Positions 16,351-25,614 of a DNA stretch of 32,084 bases are shown piece after piece (position 1 is the stretch's first letter; every line of letters starts with the position of its first letter). Made by a program: the position numbers and the translations under genes. The stretch lies in the NCBI GenBank assembly GCA_002747175.1, contig PDTK01000004.1, positions 1-32,084 of the forward strand. The letters run 5' to 3'. This DNA comes from Deltaproteobacteria bacterium. GTDB lineage: Bacteria; Desulfobacterota; Desulfobacteria; Desulfobacterales; Desulfosarcinaceae. The notes under the pieces are model-generated. The model made no database searches, was not told the DNA's origin, and saw nothing but the letters and a program-made list of their open reading frames with translations.

Positions 16351-17820
16351 ATGAACCTTAGATACGGCATCACCGGGAAATTGCTGATCTGGTTTCTTGT
16401 CATCATCGCAATCTTTTACGGCACCATCCTGGTCCTTTATATCAATGTCCAGCAGGTCGTCAGCCGCTCCGGGTCCATCGTTACCAGAAACTACGCCATC
16501 GCTTCCGGAACAAAAAAAATGATGGAAGCGTTGCTGGGCATGGAAGAGAACAGGCAAAAATACCTTTTGCTGAAAAAGGCCGATTATCTGGTTTTCTATA
16601 ACGATGCACAACGGCAATTCGAGAACAGCCTGGACCAGGTGGCGCAACTGACGGCCACGGATGATCACATCCCTGCCGTCTGGCGCACCATTATCATTGA
16701 CTATGATCATTATCCCAATGCATCGCAAGTCGCCGCCTATTTGTCGGACGAGGAGAAACGTCTGGGAAGCGTGGACGCATTCTGGGTCCCCGAATCCAAA
16801 GCCAATGACTGGATCGGTATCATTTCAGGAGAACGGCTCAAAAATGAACAGGAAATCGAACGCGCCACCCGGGAGGTCAACCGCAAGGGCCGGCTGTCCG
16901 CCAAAAACGGCCTTATCGGTCTGACGGTCTCCAGCCTGGTGGGCCTGCTGGGCGTGTACTACCTGGCCTATTCCATGATTCGTCCGCTCAGGGAACTGAT
17001 GGGCGGCATCCGTCAGATTTCATCGGATCGTCTCAGCCCACCGCTGACCATTCGCGGTCAGGATGAATTCGGTGAACTGGCCCAGGCGTTCAATGAAATG
17101 TCAGACCGGCTGCGAAAGGAAGAGCGCATGCGCTCGGATTTCATTTCCATGCTCAGTCATGAAATACGAACACCGCTCACATCCATACGTGAATCGGTTA
17201 ACATGATTCGCGAAGAAGTGATGGGGCCCATCAACAGCCGACAGGAAAAATTTCTCAAGATCGCCGGATCGGAAATCAGTCGCATCAGCGATCTGCTGAG
17301 CCATCTGATGCAGGCATCTCGATTGGAACCGGGCCTGTTGCAGATGCAATTGGAGCCGATCGATCCTCACACCTTCGTTTCCGAATGTGCCAACAGCATC
17401 AAACTGGCGGCCGAGGCCAAAAAGATTCATATGGTCATACGGGTGCCGTCCCATTTGCCCCAGGTTGTCGGTGACCCAAAACAATTACAGCAAGCCATGC
17501 TGAATTACCTGTCCAATGCGGTTAAATTTTCCGATCCCGAAACACGGGTAACCATTGGGGTACGCTTCCATCGTGTCCAGAACCGGGTTTCGTTTTTCGT
17601 CAGGGATAACGGTCCCGGCATTCTGGAAGAGGACCAGGCCTTTTTGTTCAATAAATACTATCGCGGTCAGCGGGAACGAGAACGCCTCGAAGGTGTCGGC
17701 CTGGGCTTGAGCATCGTTAAAAACATCGTCGAATCTCACCATGGAACAGTATGGGTCAACAGCCAGGTGGCCAAGGGCAGCACCTTTGGTTTCACCCTGC
17801 CCGGCGTTCCCGAATCGTAA
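16351..17820 (+). CDS. membrane sensor histidine kinase (HAMP-HisKA-HATPase), QseE/GlrK-like
   Basis: The sensor of a two-component system. Its 489 aa comprise transmembrane helix 1 (about 11-33), a periplasmic segment of about 150 residues, transmembrane helix 2 (about 186-208), a HAMP linker (about 209-262), HisKA with the phospho-accepting H270 in SHEIRTPLTSI, then HATPase_c with an N box (LNYLSNAVKFS), G1 (RDNGPGI) and G2 (GVGLGLSIV). All catalytic boxes look intact. No Shine-Dalgarno is obvious at ATG 16351, but the start gives a normal N-terminus ahead of helix 1. A lipoprotein and a sigma54-type regulator follow, the gene order of the QseE-QseG-QseF (GlrK-YfhG-GlrR) envelope-signalling system. 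The signal it senses is unknown. Confidence 0.92.
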   Translation: MNLRYGITGKLLIWFLVIIAIFYGTILVLYINVQQVVSRSGSIVTRNYAIASGTKKMMEALLGMEENRQKYLLLKKADYLVFYNDAQRQFENSLDQVAQLTATDDHIPAVWRTIIIDYDHYPNASQVAAYLSDEEKRLGSVDAFWVPESKANDWIGIISGERLKNEQEIERATREVNRKGRLSAKNGLIGLTVSSLVGLLGVYYLAYSMIRPLRELMGGIRQISSDRLSPPLTIRGQDEFGELAQAFNEMSDRLRKEERMRSDFISMLSHEIRTPLTSIRESVNMIREEVMGPINSRQEKFLKIAGSEISRISDLLSHLMQASRLEPGLLQMQLEPIDPHTFVSECANSIKLAAEAKKIHMVIRVPSHLPQVVGDPKQLQQAMLNYLSNAVKFSDPETRVTIGVRFHRVQNRVSFFVRDNGPGILEEDQAFLFNKYYRGQRERERLEGVGLGLSIVKNIVESHHGTVWVNSQVAKGSTFGFTLPGVPES

Positions 17821-17934
17821 CCGGCCAAAAAACCGAAAGGCTGAATTTTCTTGAATTGTCAGGCGATGACGTTTAGAAAGAAGGACTGGTGTCATATGCA
17901 TGGGCAGACGTTTAACCGAACCAATGGGAAATGA

Positions 17935-18615
17935 ATGCAAATCGTAGCCAATCGAACCTGGTGCCAGGCAAGCATCTTAGTCGTTTTGATCAGCCTTTTT
18001 ACCGGTTGTGCCGACATGTTTCAACGCCTCGATGACAACATGCATCGCAAGCGGTTCAGGTCGGATTACGAGACCCTCGAAAAAGCATTGGCGGCCTATG
18101 ACCGGGGTGACTATCAACAAGCAAAGCTGCTGTTTAAGGGACTGACATCCACCAGCGCCAGTGACCTTTATTCCCGCAAAGCAAAACTGGGACTGATCTG
18201 CTCTCGATTGCTCACGGCGGAAAACCAGGATGACTATACGGCGGCTGTCGGCATGTGGCACCAATTTGGTGAAACCAAAGTCAAGGCCAATGTCTGGGAT
18301 ATTCGCCTGCTGGAACCGCTGGTGGTCCGTATGACACCGAAAACGACCACGCGATTGGTTTACATTCACCCGCCCGCTGAGCAGCGGAAGGGATTGCACA
18401 CAAAACAATCAACGCTTTCGTCCGGCGACACGCAAGTGCCGCCAGAACAACTGACAGAACTGAAAAAGAAAGCGGCGCTAGCGGCTCAGCTGCAGCAACG
18501 GATTGATAACATTGAGGCCGAAAACAAGTCTCTCAAGGAAAAAATCAAGGCATTGGAAACCATTGATCAGATTATCCGGAAGAAAAAGACTGAAATAGCG
18601 GCCCCCAACGAGTAA
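17935..18615 (+). CDS. lipoprotein of the kinase/regulator operon (QseG/YfhG-like by position)
   Basis: A 226-aa protein with a lipoprotein signal: a hydrophobic stretch (residues 12-21) and lipobox LFTGC, with C25 as the lipidated residue. The mature part has a helical, TPR-like segment (about 45-110, with ALAAYDRGDYQQAKLLFKGL) and a C-terminal coiled coil (about 170-222). It lies between the kinase and the regulator. In enterobacteria the gene in this place encodes the outer-membrane lipoprotein QseG, which works with the kinase; the same role is inferred here from synteny and architecture, not from visible homology. The stop is 3 bases before the regulator's ATG. Confidence 0.85.
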   Translation: MQIVANRTWCQASILVVLISLFTGCADMFQRLDDNMHRKRFRSDYETLEKALAAYDRGDYQQAKLLFKGLTSTSASDLYSRKAKLGLICSRLLTAENQDDYTAAVGMWHQFGETKVKANVWDIRLLEPLVVRMTPKTTTRLVYIHPPAEQRKGLHTKQSTLSSGDTQVPPEQLTELKKKAALAAQLQQRIDNIEAENKSLKEKIKALETIDQIIRKKKTEIAAPNE

Positions 18616-18618
18616 AAC

Positions 18619-19995
<1,377 letters not shown>

Positions 19996-20016
19996 GCGAA
20001 TAAAGGGGGACAAAAA

Positions 20017-20106
20017 ATGAAAACATTCCTGGCCCTGGTGGCATTCATCGGCATATGGATCCTGATGCAAACAGTCATCCTGCCCAAAATGGGGATTTCA
20101 ACATGA
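20017..20106 (+). CDS. 29-aa single-pass membrane peptide
   Basis: ATG 20017 is preceded by a strong AAAGGGGGA site at 6-7 bases and encodes MKTFLALVAFIGIWILMQTV followed by a short tail ending in ILPKMGIST. The first 22 residues form one hydrophobic helix and the tail is LPKxG. Small proteins of this shape, with a W..Q..xLPKLG tail, are to my memory common in proteobacteria, but I cannot name a family or function. It lies between the response regulator and the ECF sigma factor on the same strand, so it is probably co-transcribed with one of them. Confidence 0.6.
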   Translation: MKTFLALVAFIGIWILMQTVILPKMGIST

Positions 20107-20143
20107 ATGCGTGATGCCTGTCAGGTGACAGGTAAGAAAAACG

Positions 20144-20755
20144 ATGCCAAATCCACCGGAGAAAACAAGAAGTAATGATTCCGATAAAGCGCTGGTCCGT
20201 GCCATCAACGCCGGCCACCGGAATCGCTTCTATGAACTGGTCAAACGATACGAAAAAAAACTGTACAATTTCGGCCTGCGGATGTGTGACACCCCCAGCG
20301 ACGCCGAAGACATGGTCCAAGATACATTCCTGAATGTATATCGGTACCTTGGCGGTTTCAGGTACGAAACCAAATTCAAAAACTGGCTTTACCGGGTCGC
20401 CACCAGTGCCTGCCTGAAACAAAAGCGCCGATCCAAATATGCACCGGACAGGGAAAAATCCATAGACACGTTTCTTCCAGCCGATGAATCGGCTGTATCG
20501 GTAGACATGCCCCGCTGGGCCAGCCAACCACTGGACCAGGTTCTGGACGAAGAACTGGCAGAGGTCATCCGGCAGAGTTTGCTGGACCTTCCCGAAAAAT
20601 ACCGGTTGGTGATCGTTTTGCGTGATGTTGAAGGGTTCAGCACCCAGGAAACCGCTGAAATACTGAACTTGACCGTCACCAATGTTAAAGTTCGCCTGCA
20701 CCGCGCCAGGCTTTTTTTACGATCTGCCTTGAAAAGCTATCATGAAACAGACTGA
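20144..20755 (+). CDS. ECF-type RNA polymerase sigma factor (RpoE-like)
   Basis: A 203-aa sigma factor of the extracytoplasmic-function group, which directs RNA polymerase to stress or envelope promoters. Region 2 spans about 15-85 (YEKKLYNFGLRMC, SDAEDMVQDTFLNVYR, FKNWLYRVATSACL). Region 4 spans about 140-200 (LDLPEKYRLVIVLRDVEGFS, followed by a TQETAEILNLTVTNVKVRLHRAR helix-turn-helix written here in part). The ATG has only a weak AGG upstream. Such genes usually form a pair with a membrane or zinc-binding anti-sigma factor. The expected partner starts 14 bases before this gene ends but is cut short (see next entry). The 29-aa membrane peptide is just upstream. Confidence 0.93.
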   Translation: MPNPPEKTRSNDSDKALVRAINAGHRNRFYELVKRYEKKLYNFGLRMCDTPSDAEDMVQDTFLNVYRYLGGFRYETKFKNWLYRVATSACLKQKRRSKYAPDREKSIDTFLPADESAVSVDMPRWASQPLDQVLDEELAEVIRQSLLDLPEKYRLVIVLRDVEGFSTQETAEILNLTVTNVKVRLHRARLFLRSALKSYHETD

Positions 20756-20876
20756 GTCACACCACTCGCACCCGCATTGCATGGCTCTGTCCGGACGGCT
20801 ATCCGATTATATTGACAAAGAACGCGACCCACCCACAATCGGGAAAATTGATCATTTTCGGATGGAAATTCTGTAA
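20742..20876 (+). pseudogene. truncated zinc-finger anti-sigma factor (44 codons)
   Basis: Overlapping the sigma gene's 3' end by 14 bases is an ORF of 44 codons. It contains HPHCMALSGRLSDYIDKE, matching the start of zf-HC2 anti-sigma factors, where His-x3-Cys-x2-Cys and a conserved LSDYIDxEL segment occur. The expected continuation (a second helix and the C-x2-C pair) is missing: the frame runs into AT-rich sequence and a TAA at 20874. The loss lies at the edge of the CRISPR-bearing region, so an old insertion or deletion is the likely cause. A short functional protein cannot be excluded. Confidence 0.55.
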
Positions 20877-21242
20877 TTAATTTTATATATTCCTCGCAAC
20901 CGATGAACGAAAGGCCATACTCTCCGCTCCCGCCGTCTTCCCTCAGATCCTCCACGGACAGATTTTTAACAATTTATAATTAAATAAAATATTTATATAT
21001 TTCGACAAATCCGGCCCGATTCTTCAGATTGGCATCGGCATAGCTCAGGTACAGATCACGTCAATGCAAGCGGATGATGACCGCTCGACCCGATACGATA
21101 AAGGATGGATCGGCATCTATACAGCACCCAATATTTTCATGGCTCGATGGATGCGGCCCAGTTGAATATCAGACCTGGCTTCCAGGGTGGAAATCCGCCA
21201 CCGGAGCATTGTCACGAATATTTGTCAAGCTCCGTAGAAAAT
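20877..21242. other. AT-rich intergenic region beyond the array trailer
   Basis: These 366 bases between the truncated anti-sigma ORF and the CRISPR array contain no convincing gene, tRNA or additional repeat copy. The first part (about 20870-21005) is strongly AT-rich, unlike the flanking genes. A short hairpin GGTGG (21186-21190) with CCACC (21198-21202) lies just past the array's trailer end but lacks a T-run, so I do not call it a terminator. Confidence 0.5.
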
Positions 21243-21634
21243 ATCTCAATCCCCTCGAATCGGGGCAGTCCTTCTGACTGGAAAGATAGGCATCGAAACC
21301 TGTCAAAAATGTGTCTCAATCCCCTCGAATCGGGGCAGTCTTTCTGACATGCAACGGAAAAGGATATGTACCTAACGGCCATGTCTCAATCCCCTCGAAT
21401 CGGGGCAGTCTTTCTGACGTTTGAAGCGTAACGGCAAAAGGGGAAAAAATTGTGTCTCAATCCCCTCGAACCGGGGCAGTCTTTCTGGCCATGGAGACCG
21501 ATGTCAGAGTTTGAAATTCAAGCGGTGTCTCAATCCCCTCGAATCGGGGCAGTCTTTCTGACATCCGAATAAACCGTGGATTAGGTCACACAATGACTGT
21601 CTCAATCCCCTCGAATCGGGGCAGTCTTTCTGAC
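21243..21634 (-). CRISPR. CRISPR array, 6 repeats of 36 bp, 5 spacers of 34-37 bp
   Basis: Repeats start at 21243, 21313, 21383, 21454, 21527 and 21599, each 36 bases long. The spacers are 34, 34, 35, 37 and 36 bases. On the + strand the repeat begins GTCTCAATCCCC and ends CAGTCTTTCTGAC. On the - strand it begins GTCAGAAAGACTG and ends GGATTGAGAC, close to the ATTGAAAC handle usual for type III crRNAs, so the array is read on the - strand, the same direction as the cas genes. Repeats 2, 3, 5 and 6 are identical. Repeat 1 (21243) has two changes, as expected at the trailer end, and repeat 4 (21454) also has two changes. The internal CCCC...GGGG arms can form a small stem for Cas6. Confidence 0.97.
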
Positions 21635-21903
21635 AGCAGGTTCTTTTTTTACATATTTATCAGGTTGTTGCAATACGGTTTCCGGGAACCTGCCCGGAAA
21701 AAGGGGGTCGGAATTTTTTTGCGTATTGGTGCCGTTGGCTGAAAAAATCATAACTATTTGTTTTTTTATAAAATATCGTGTATTTTTCCGCTTCCGCGGA
21801 TCTCCAGCTTCCTCAAAAGATCATATCATTTTATAATTATTAAGGATATTTGATTTTCAAGATCCGGGAAAACAGACATATCAAATCATCCGCGGGAAAC
21901 GGA
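21635..21903 (-). promoter_or_regulatory. putative CRISPR leader
   Basis: A 269-base stretch between the last cas gene and the intact end of the array, rich in A/T runs and without an ORF. Its place next to the undegenerate repeats and upstream of the array in the crRNA direction fits a leader. Inside it is a perfect 8-bp hairpin, TTTCCGGG (21679-21686) with CCCGGAAA (21693-21700) and a 6-base loop, close to the first repeat. The promoter itself is not clear; the TATAAAAT-like - strand stretch near 21830 is one candidate. Confidence 0.55.
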
Positions 21904-23229
21904 TCACAACGAATTCATCAAAGACACTTCAGATTTTTCTATCAAACTTTCGAGTTTGGGCTCAAAATCTTTATGACGAAGGGGATTTTTTCTGTATCCT
22001 GCATGGTTCATGTCGTTTCGGCAATTTGTCAAATTCTGCCATATTCCCAGTATATCAGGCCACTTTTCTATCACTTCCCGACATTTTAAGATCTGATCAG
22101 CGTATTTATCTTCCCGCAAATAGCCTTTCCATTCCGATTCCGGCGTCCCTTTTTGCAGCACTCCCATCAAATTCGATACAATTGTTCGTTTCTTTTCATC
22201 TAATTCATCCATGCCGCACCGAGTCAGGACAAACGATATCAGTGTCTCTTGCAGAATCGTAAACCCCTGTTGAATCATTCCGTGTTTCAGGCTCCACTTG
22301 GCGGCCTGAATACCGTCATGTGCAGGGTTTTCATTAAAAACGGACATATTTTCTTTGACATGTTTCAACAAAGGGACAAGCGGCCGGACAAAATCGACGT
22401 CCATATTTTGGGACAGCGCTTCTTTGACAAATGCGGCGCTACGCACGACTTCAGGGCCACGGCAAGTGGAAAGGTTGCCAGAAAAGGAACCCAAAGCATC
22501 TGCAATACCTTTTACGGCCTTGGCAGCGGCATCCTTGCCCTTTGACTTCGCCATCACCGGCATTGCGGCCTGCCGGGCTAGCGTGGCGACCTTGCCGGCA
22601 TCTCCAGCGCCGATGAAACGGTCAATTGCTGTAATCCAGTCAGAAAGGGTCGCCAGGGGGGTCAGATCCAACAACGGTGCGACCCGATCTTCTACGGGCT
22701 TGTTCGAAACTTCCCAAGGTGGACCCAGTGCTTCAAAAGCACCATAATGGATGTGCCGAAGTTTCACATCTTTCAATACTTTTGAATAGTTAAGAATAAT
22801 AATGGCAATCATGGGTATGGAACGAAACGCATGTGTGATGTCAAACACGATCTCGTCATGAGGTTTCAATACCTGGTAGACAGTATCGAAAATATCCCAG
22901 ATTTGTTCTTCATCGTGACCGTCGGGAATAGTTACACCTTCAACAGGAAACGGTAAATCCATCCTTTGAATTCTTGTTCTCAGACCTTGGCACTTCTTGA
23001 GGCAATCATTTTTACGGTCCCACTGCCCATCGTCTTCCCAGTTTTTCTGCCGGGCATCATTGGTCAAAAAAATATACGCACGATCTTCCTGTCCGGCATC
23101 TTTCGCAAAAAGAGAAAGGGTCGCCTCCTGAACAAACCTTACTGGGTGACTTTTCTCTTCCGGATCGGCCGCGTAACGACATTCAAGATAATCATTGGTC
23201 CCCAGAAAAGATATATATTTATTCGGCAT
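21904..23229 (-). CDS. CARF-HEPN CRISPR ancillary ribonuclease (Csx1/Csx2, TM1812-type)
   Basis: A 441-aa effector expected to bind cyclic oligoadenylate made by Cas10 and then cut RNA non-specifically. The N-terminus KYISFLGTNDYLECRY and the block VRFVQEATLSLF match the TM1812/csx2 family. D130-H133 in FDITHAFRS is the family's DxTHG-type CARF motif, here with Ala-Phe in place of Gly. The C-terminal HEPN domain carries RNDMNH (R404 and H409), an R-x4-H active site. The ATG has AAAGGA 8 bases upstream and follows the csx20-like stop by 5 bases. It is the last gene before the leader and array. The cyclic-nucleotide size it senses cannot be told from sequence. Confidence 0.88.
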   Translation of the reverse strand: MPNKYISFLGTNDYLECRYAADPEEKSHPVRFVQEATLSLFAKDAGQEDRAYIFLTNDARQKNWEDDGQWDRKNDCLKKCQGLRTRIQRMDLPFPVEGVTIPDGHDEEQIWDIFDTVYQVLKPHDEIVFDITHAFRSIPMIAIIILNYSKVLKDVKLRHIHYGAFEALGPPWEVSNKPVEDRVAPLLDLTPLATLSDWITAIDRFIGAGDAGKVATLARQAAMPVMAKSKGKDAAAKAVKGIADALGSFSGNLSTCRGPEVVRSAAFVKEALSQNMDVDFVRPLVPLLKHVKENMSVFNENPAHDGIQAAKWSLKHGMIQQGFTILQETLISFVLTRCGMDELDEKKRTIVSNLMGVLQKGTPESEWKGYLREDKYADQILKCREVIEKWPDILGIWQNLTNCRNDMNHAGYRKNPLRHKDFEPKLESLIEKSEVSLMNSL

Positions 23230-23234
23230 GTCTT

Positions 23235-23627
23235 TTATCCTTTGTATCTTCGAAACCGTACATGACGGAAGCGATGAACGAGGTCAACGACACCATCCTT
23301 CCCATGCCTTTCCCCGGACTGCCTCCGGGTTGTCGAATAAACCGGCACCAAGCCGAAACCCAGGGCGATGTCGACCATCCGGTACACGGCGCCAAAATCG
23401 CCTTGAACCAGGACGAAATCCTCCTTTTGGGCGTTCGTTCGCAGCCAGTCGGCAATGGGACCGAGCAAACCGGATATATCCGCAACATCTGGAGGGATTT
23501 GCCGCCACAGGGTTTTCAGATGCCCCGGCAAATCGACAATGCGGTCCACACCGAGGGAGGCATGGGCGTCCTGTCGCTGGCGGTCGGTGAGGTTGTGGTT
23601 GAAAATGAGGAATAATGATGTCTGCAT
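23235..23627 (-). CDS. csx20: Csx20-like small CRISPR-associated protein (putative ring nuclease)
   Basis: A 130-aa protein resembling Csx20, a small family linked to type III loci and proposed to degrade cyclic oligoadenylates. Visible features are an N-terminal strand and turn FLIFNHNLTDRQ, the central block VLVQGDFGAVYRMVDIAL, then LGFGLVPVYSTTRRQS and a basic C-terminus HRFRHVRFRRYKG. A stand-alone Rossmann-like CARF fold is plausible. It sits directly before the CARF-HEPN RNase gene (5-base gap), where an off-switch for that RNase would be expected. No clear Shine-Dalgarno precedes ATG 23627. The family call is from remembered motifs; ring-nuclease activity is inferred. Confidence 0.7.
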   Translation of the reverse strand: MQTSLFLIFNHNLTDRQRQDAHASLGVDRIVDLPGHLKTLWRQIPPDVADISGLLGPIADWLRTNAQKEDFVLVQGDFGAVYRMVDIALGFGLVPVYSTTRRQSGERHGKDGVVDLVHRFRHVRFRRYKG

Positions 23628-23693
23628 ATATACTTAAAATGGTAAAGGTTGCTATTATCGTACCTGTTCACGGGGTAGAAGCAGCCAATACCT

Positions 23694-23805
23694 GGTAAGC
23701 GTTTACTCAGGTGCCGTAAATGCGCGGCTTCGGGCACGCAGACGTATGGGGCATACTTCAAGTGCCCGGTAACAAAGCAGATGCGGTGTCCTGTGAACGC
23801 TTACC
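23694..23805. repeat. 112-bp element with 12-bp terminal inverted repeats (MITE/REP-like)
   Basis: GGTAAGCGTTTA (23694-23705) is matched on the opposite strand by TGAACGCTTACC (23794-23805), 11 of 12 bases pairing. The element fills about half of the 205-base gap that breaks the otherwise tight cas operon between csm5 and the csx20-like gene. On the - strand a frame is open through it (contains KYAPYVCVPEAAHLRHL), but I see no gene start or family. It resembles a non-autonomous intergenic repeat; only one copy is in the window. Confidence 0.45.
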
Positions 23806-23832
23806 TGCTATCGACTCTTATTTGTTCAAAAA

Positions 23833-25611
23833 TCAGCTTCTTCGCAGCTGTCTTAAATGATTGTTAAGCCTGTTCCATACCTCCGATTTGTTTTTTTTGG
23901 CTTTTTTATTATTACATCCCCAATTTAAAAACTTGGCTTTCAAGGCCTCACCGGCCGCAAGGCTTAAATCCTCGATGATGATTTTACTGGAGGTGAACTG
24001 CCCAAAATCATTCAGCGCATGAATGTCCTCAACGAGCTTTTGTTCGTCAGGGTCAAGCTGTTGAATATCAGGATGTGCAATACCTGTTATTTCAACTAGT
24101 TTTTTAACTTTCTCCCACTGACTGTTTGAGCATTGTTTTTTTCGCCATGCTTCTGGGTTATTTTCCCATGCCTTGATAAAAGTCTGCGCAAGCCGCTTTT
24201 GGATATCCGGTTCAGATTTTTCCAGTTTGGGCCAGACATCTTTTAAAGCATCTTTACCCGGTGCCTGCTCCTGGGCCAGATCGGTCTTTTGGACAATCGC
24301 GATGTCCTGTTCAGTCCCGTCCATGTTCTGCCATTGTCTTTCCCTCAGTAGCTTCTCTTTTTCACGTTTATCCGCTTCCTGCTGCAAGCGTTCCGCCTCC
24401 TGTTTTTCCCGGATGGCCTGTTCCCGCTTCTCAGCAATTTCATCCAACCGCTGTTGTTCGGCCAGCATTTCCTGGTAAGTAAATTCCGCTTCCCGGGCAT
24501 GCAGTTGTTTTTCCAGATCCGAGGATAACGGCTGCAAAACGGTCCAGCCGAAGGGGCGTAACCCCTGGCCGGATTGGTTCTTTTCGGTTTCGGAAGACAG
24601 CCAAACAGTAGTGGCTTTATCCTTAAAATCAGGCTTTTTGTTTTTCCCCAACATGATACAAATGCTGCGATGGCCGTTGACGGTGATGGATTCGGCCCCT
24701 GAATGACGGCCAATCCGCAATGTTTGGGTTCCGCTTTGGGGCTGAATAGGGATGCCTTTGAGCTTTATCTTGGCGAGCTCCCGGCATTCTCTTTCATTCT
24801 CTTTTCGATAAAACGAATTCAAGCTTTCCAATAATTCATCCAGGGTGACCGGATTCGAAATGTACTTGCCTGAAAGGGGGCTCTCCACTGATATCTCCCC
24901 AATAAAACACGCTCCAGGCTCGATCACTTCGAGGATCTGGTAAGGCCCCCTGGCTTCCCGGTCGCTGGCTTTCTTTTTTTTGTTGATGGCGTAAACGATA
25001 CGGGTTCGAATTGACCCAACGGGCATGAAGTCGGAAACCTTGACCAGGCGAAATGGATCGGTTTCCATTTTCCCGCGTTCGTAACCGATTAATTTGGCCT
25101 GAAGCTCCTGGTCAGCACGGTTTCCCCGGGGCGTGCGTATGTTTTTTGAATTGGCCCGGGCATTCAGGCAGGCTGTCCGGATGGCTCCTTTTATTGCGGT
25201 GCCGGGAATATAGGGCCGATTGTCAAAGCTTCTGAAAGCCGTTCTGGCTATCTGGAACTGGTTCAAATTCTGGATAACGACGCTCGTATTGGCGTTCAGG
25301 GCCAGCACCTTTTGATAATGATCCACGAAGCCGTTGCACAGCTCAACCTCACGACCGACAGCCTGCTTTCCCTTAAAAAACTTGTAAATCTCCAGTACGG
25401 ATTCAACGGTACCCTTGCGGCAAAGCTGGGAAAATTTCTCACGTGCTTCCCGCGGCAGGTTTTGAATGAAATGAAAGGGGTCAAAGGCGATCAACCGCCT
25501 GTTTTTTTCATCTATCACAAATCCGGTGGGTTCATAAACATCGTTACAACCCAGATGGACAGGAGAGGCAATCGTTAATGCACAGCGAATTGTCTTTTTA
25601 AATGGTTGCAT
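23833..25611 (-). CDS. csm5: Csm5, type III-A RAMP protein with a long C-terminal coiled-coil extension
   Basis: Csm5 caps the 3' end of the crRNA in the Csm complex and helps with its maturation. The RAMP core occupies about residues 1-365: an N-terminal strand ALTIASPVHLG, the YIPGTAIKGAIRTA motif (134-147) with the glycine-rich RAMP helix start, and KYISNPVTLDELL. Typical Csm5 is about 350-400 aa; this one is 592. The extra part is a charged coiled coil (about 366-428, rich in Glu, Lys, Arg and Gln) followed by a predicted helical domain (about 430-592) ending in basic residues. The ATG at 25611 has GGAGGT upstream and lies 3 bases after the csm4 stop. A fused accessory domain is the likely explanation; its function is unknown. 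Confidence 0.85.
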   Translation of the reverse strand: MQPFKKTIRCALTIASPVHLGCNDVYEPTGFVIDEKNRRLIAFDPFHFIQNLPREAREKFSQLCRKGTVESVLEIYKFFKGKQAVGREVELCNGFVDHYQKVLALNANTSVVIQNLNQFQIARTAFRSFDNRPYIPGTAIKGAIRTACLNARANSKNIRTPRGNRADQELQAKLIGYERGKMETDPFRLVKVSDFMPVGSIRTRIVYAINKKKKASDREARGPYQILEVIEPGACFIGEISVESPLSGKYISNPVTLDELLESLNSFYRKENERECRELAKIKLKGIPIQPQSGTQTLRIGRHSGAESITVNGHRSICIMLGKNKKPDFKDKATTVWLSSETEKNQSGQGLRPFGWTVLQPLSSDLEKQLHAREAEFTYQEMLAEQQRLDEIAEKREQAIREKQEAERLQQEADKREKEKLLRERQWQNMDGTEQDIAIVQKTDLAQEQAPGKDALKDVWPKLEKSEPDIQKRLAQTFIKAWENNPEAWRKKQCSNSQWEKVKKLVEITGIAHPDIQQLDPDEQKLVEDIHALNDFGQFTSSKIIIEDLSLAAGEALKAKFLNWGCNNKKAKKNKSEVWNRLNNHLRQLRRS

Positions 25612-25614
25612 CGT

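Noticed and set aside
20740..20955. 71-codon - strand ORF across the sigma gene end
   Set aside because: No domain, and it overlaps the better-supported anti-sigma remnant on the other strand.
21105..21347. 80-codon ORF running through CRISPR repeats
   Set aside because: Its translation repeats with the 36-bp units and is an artefact of the array.
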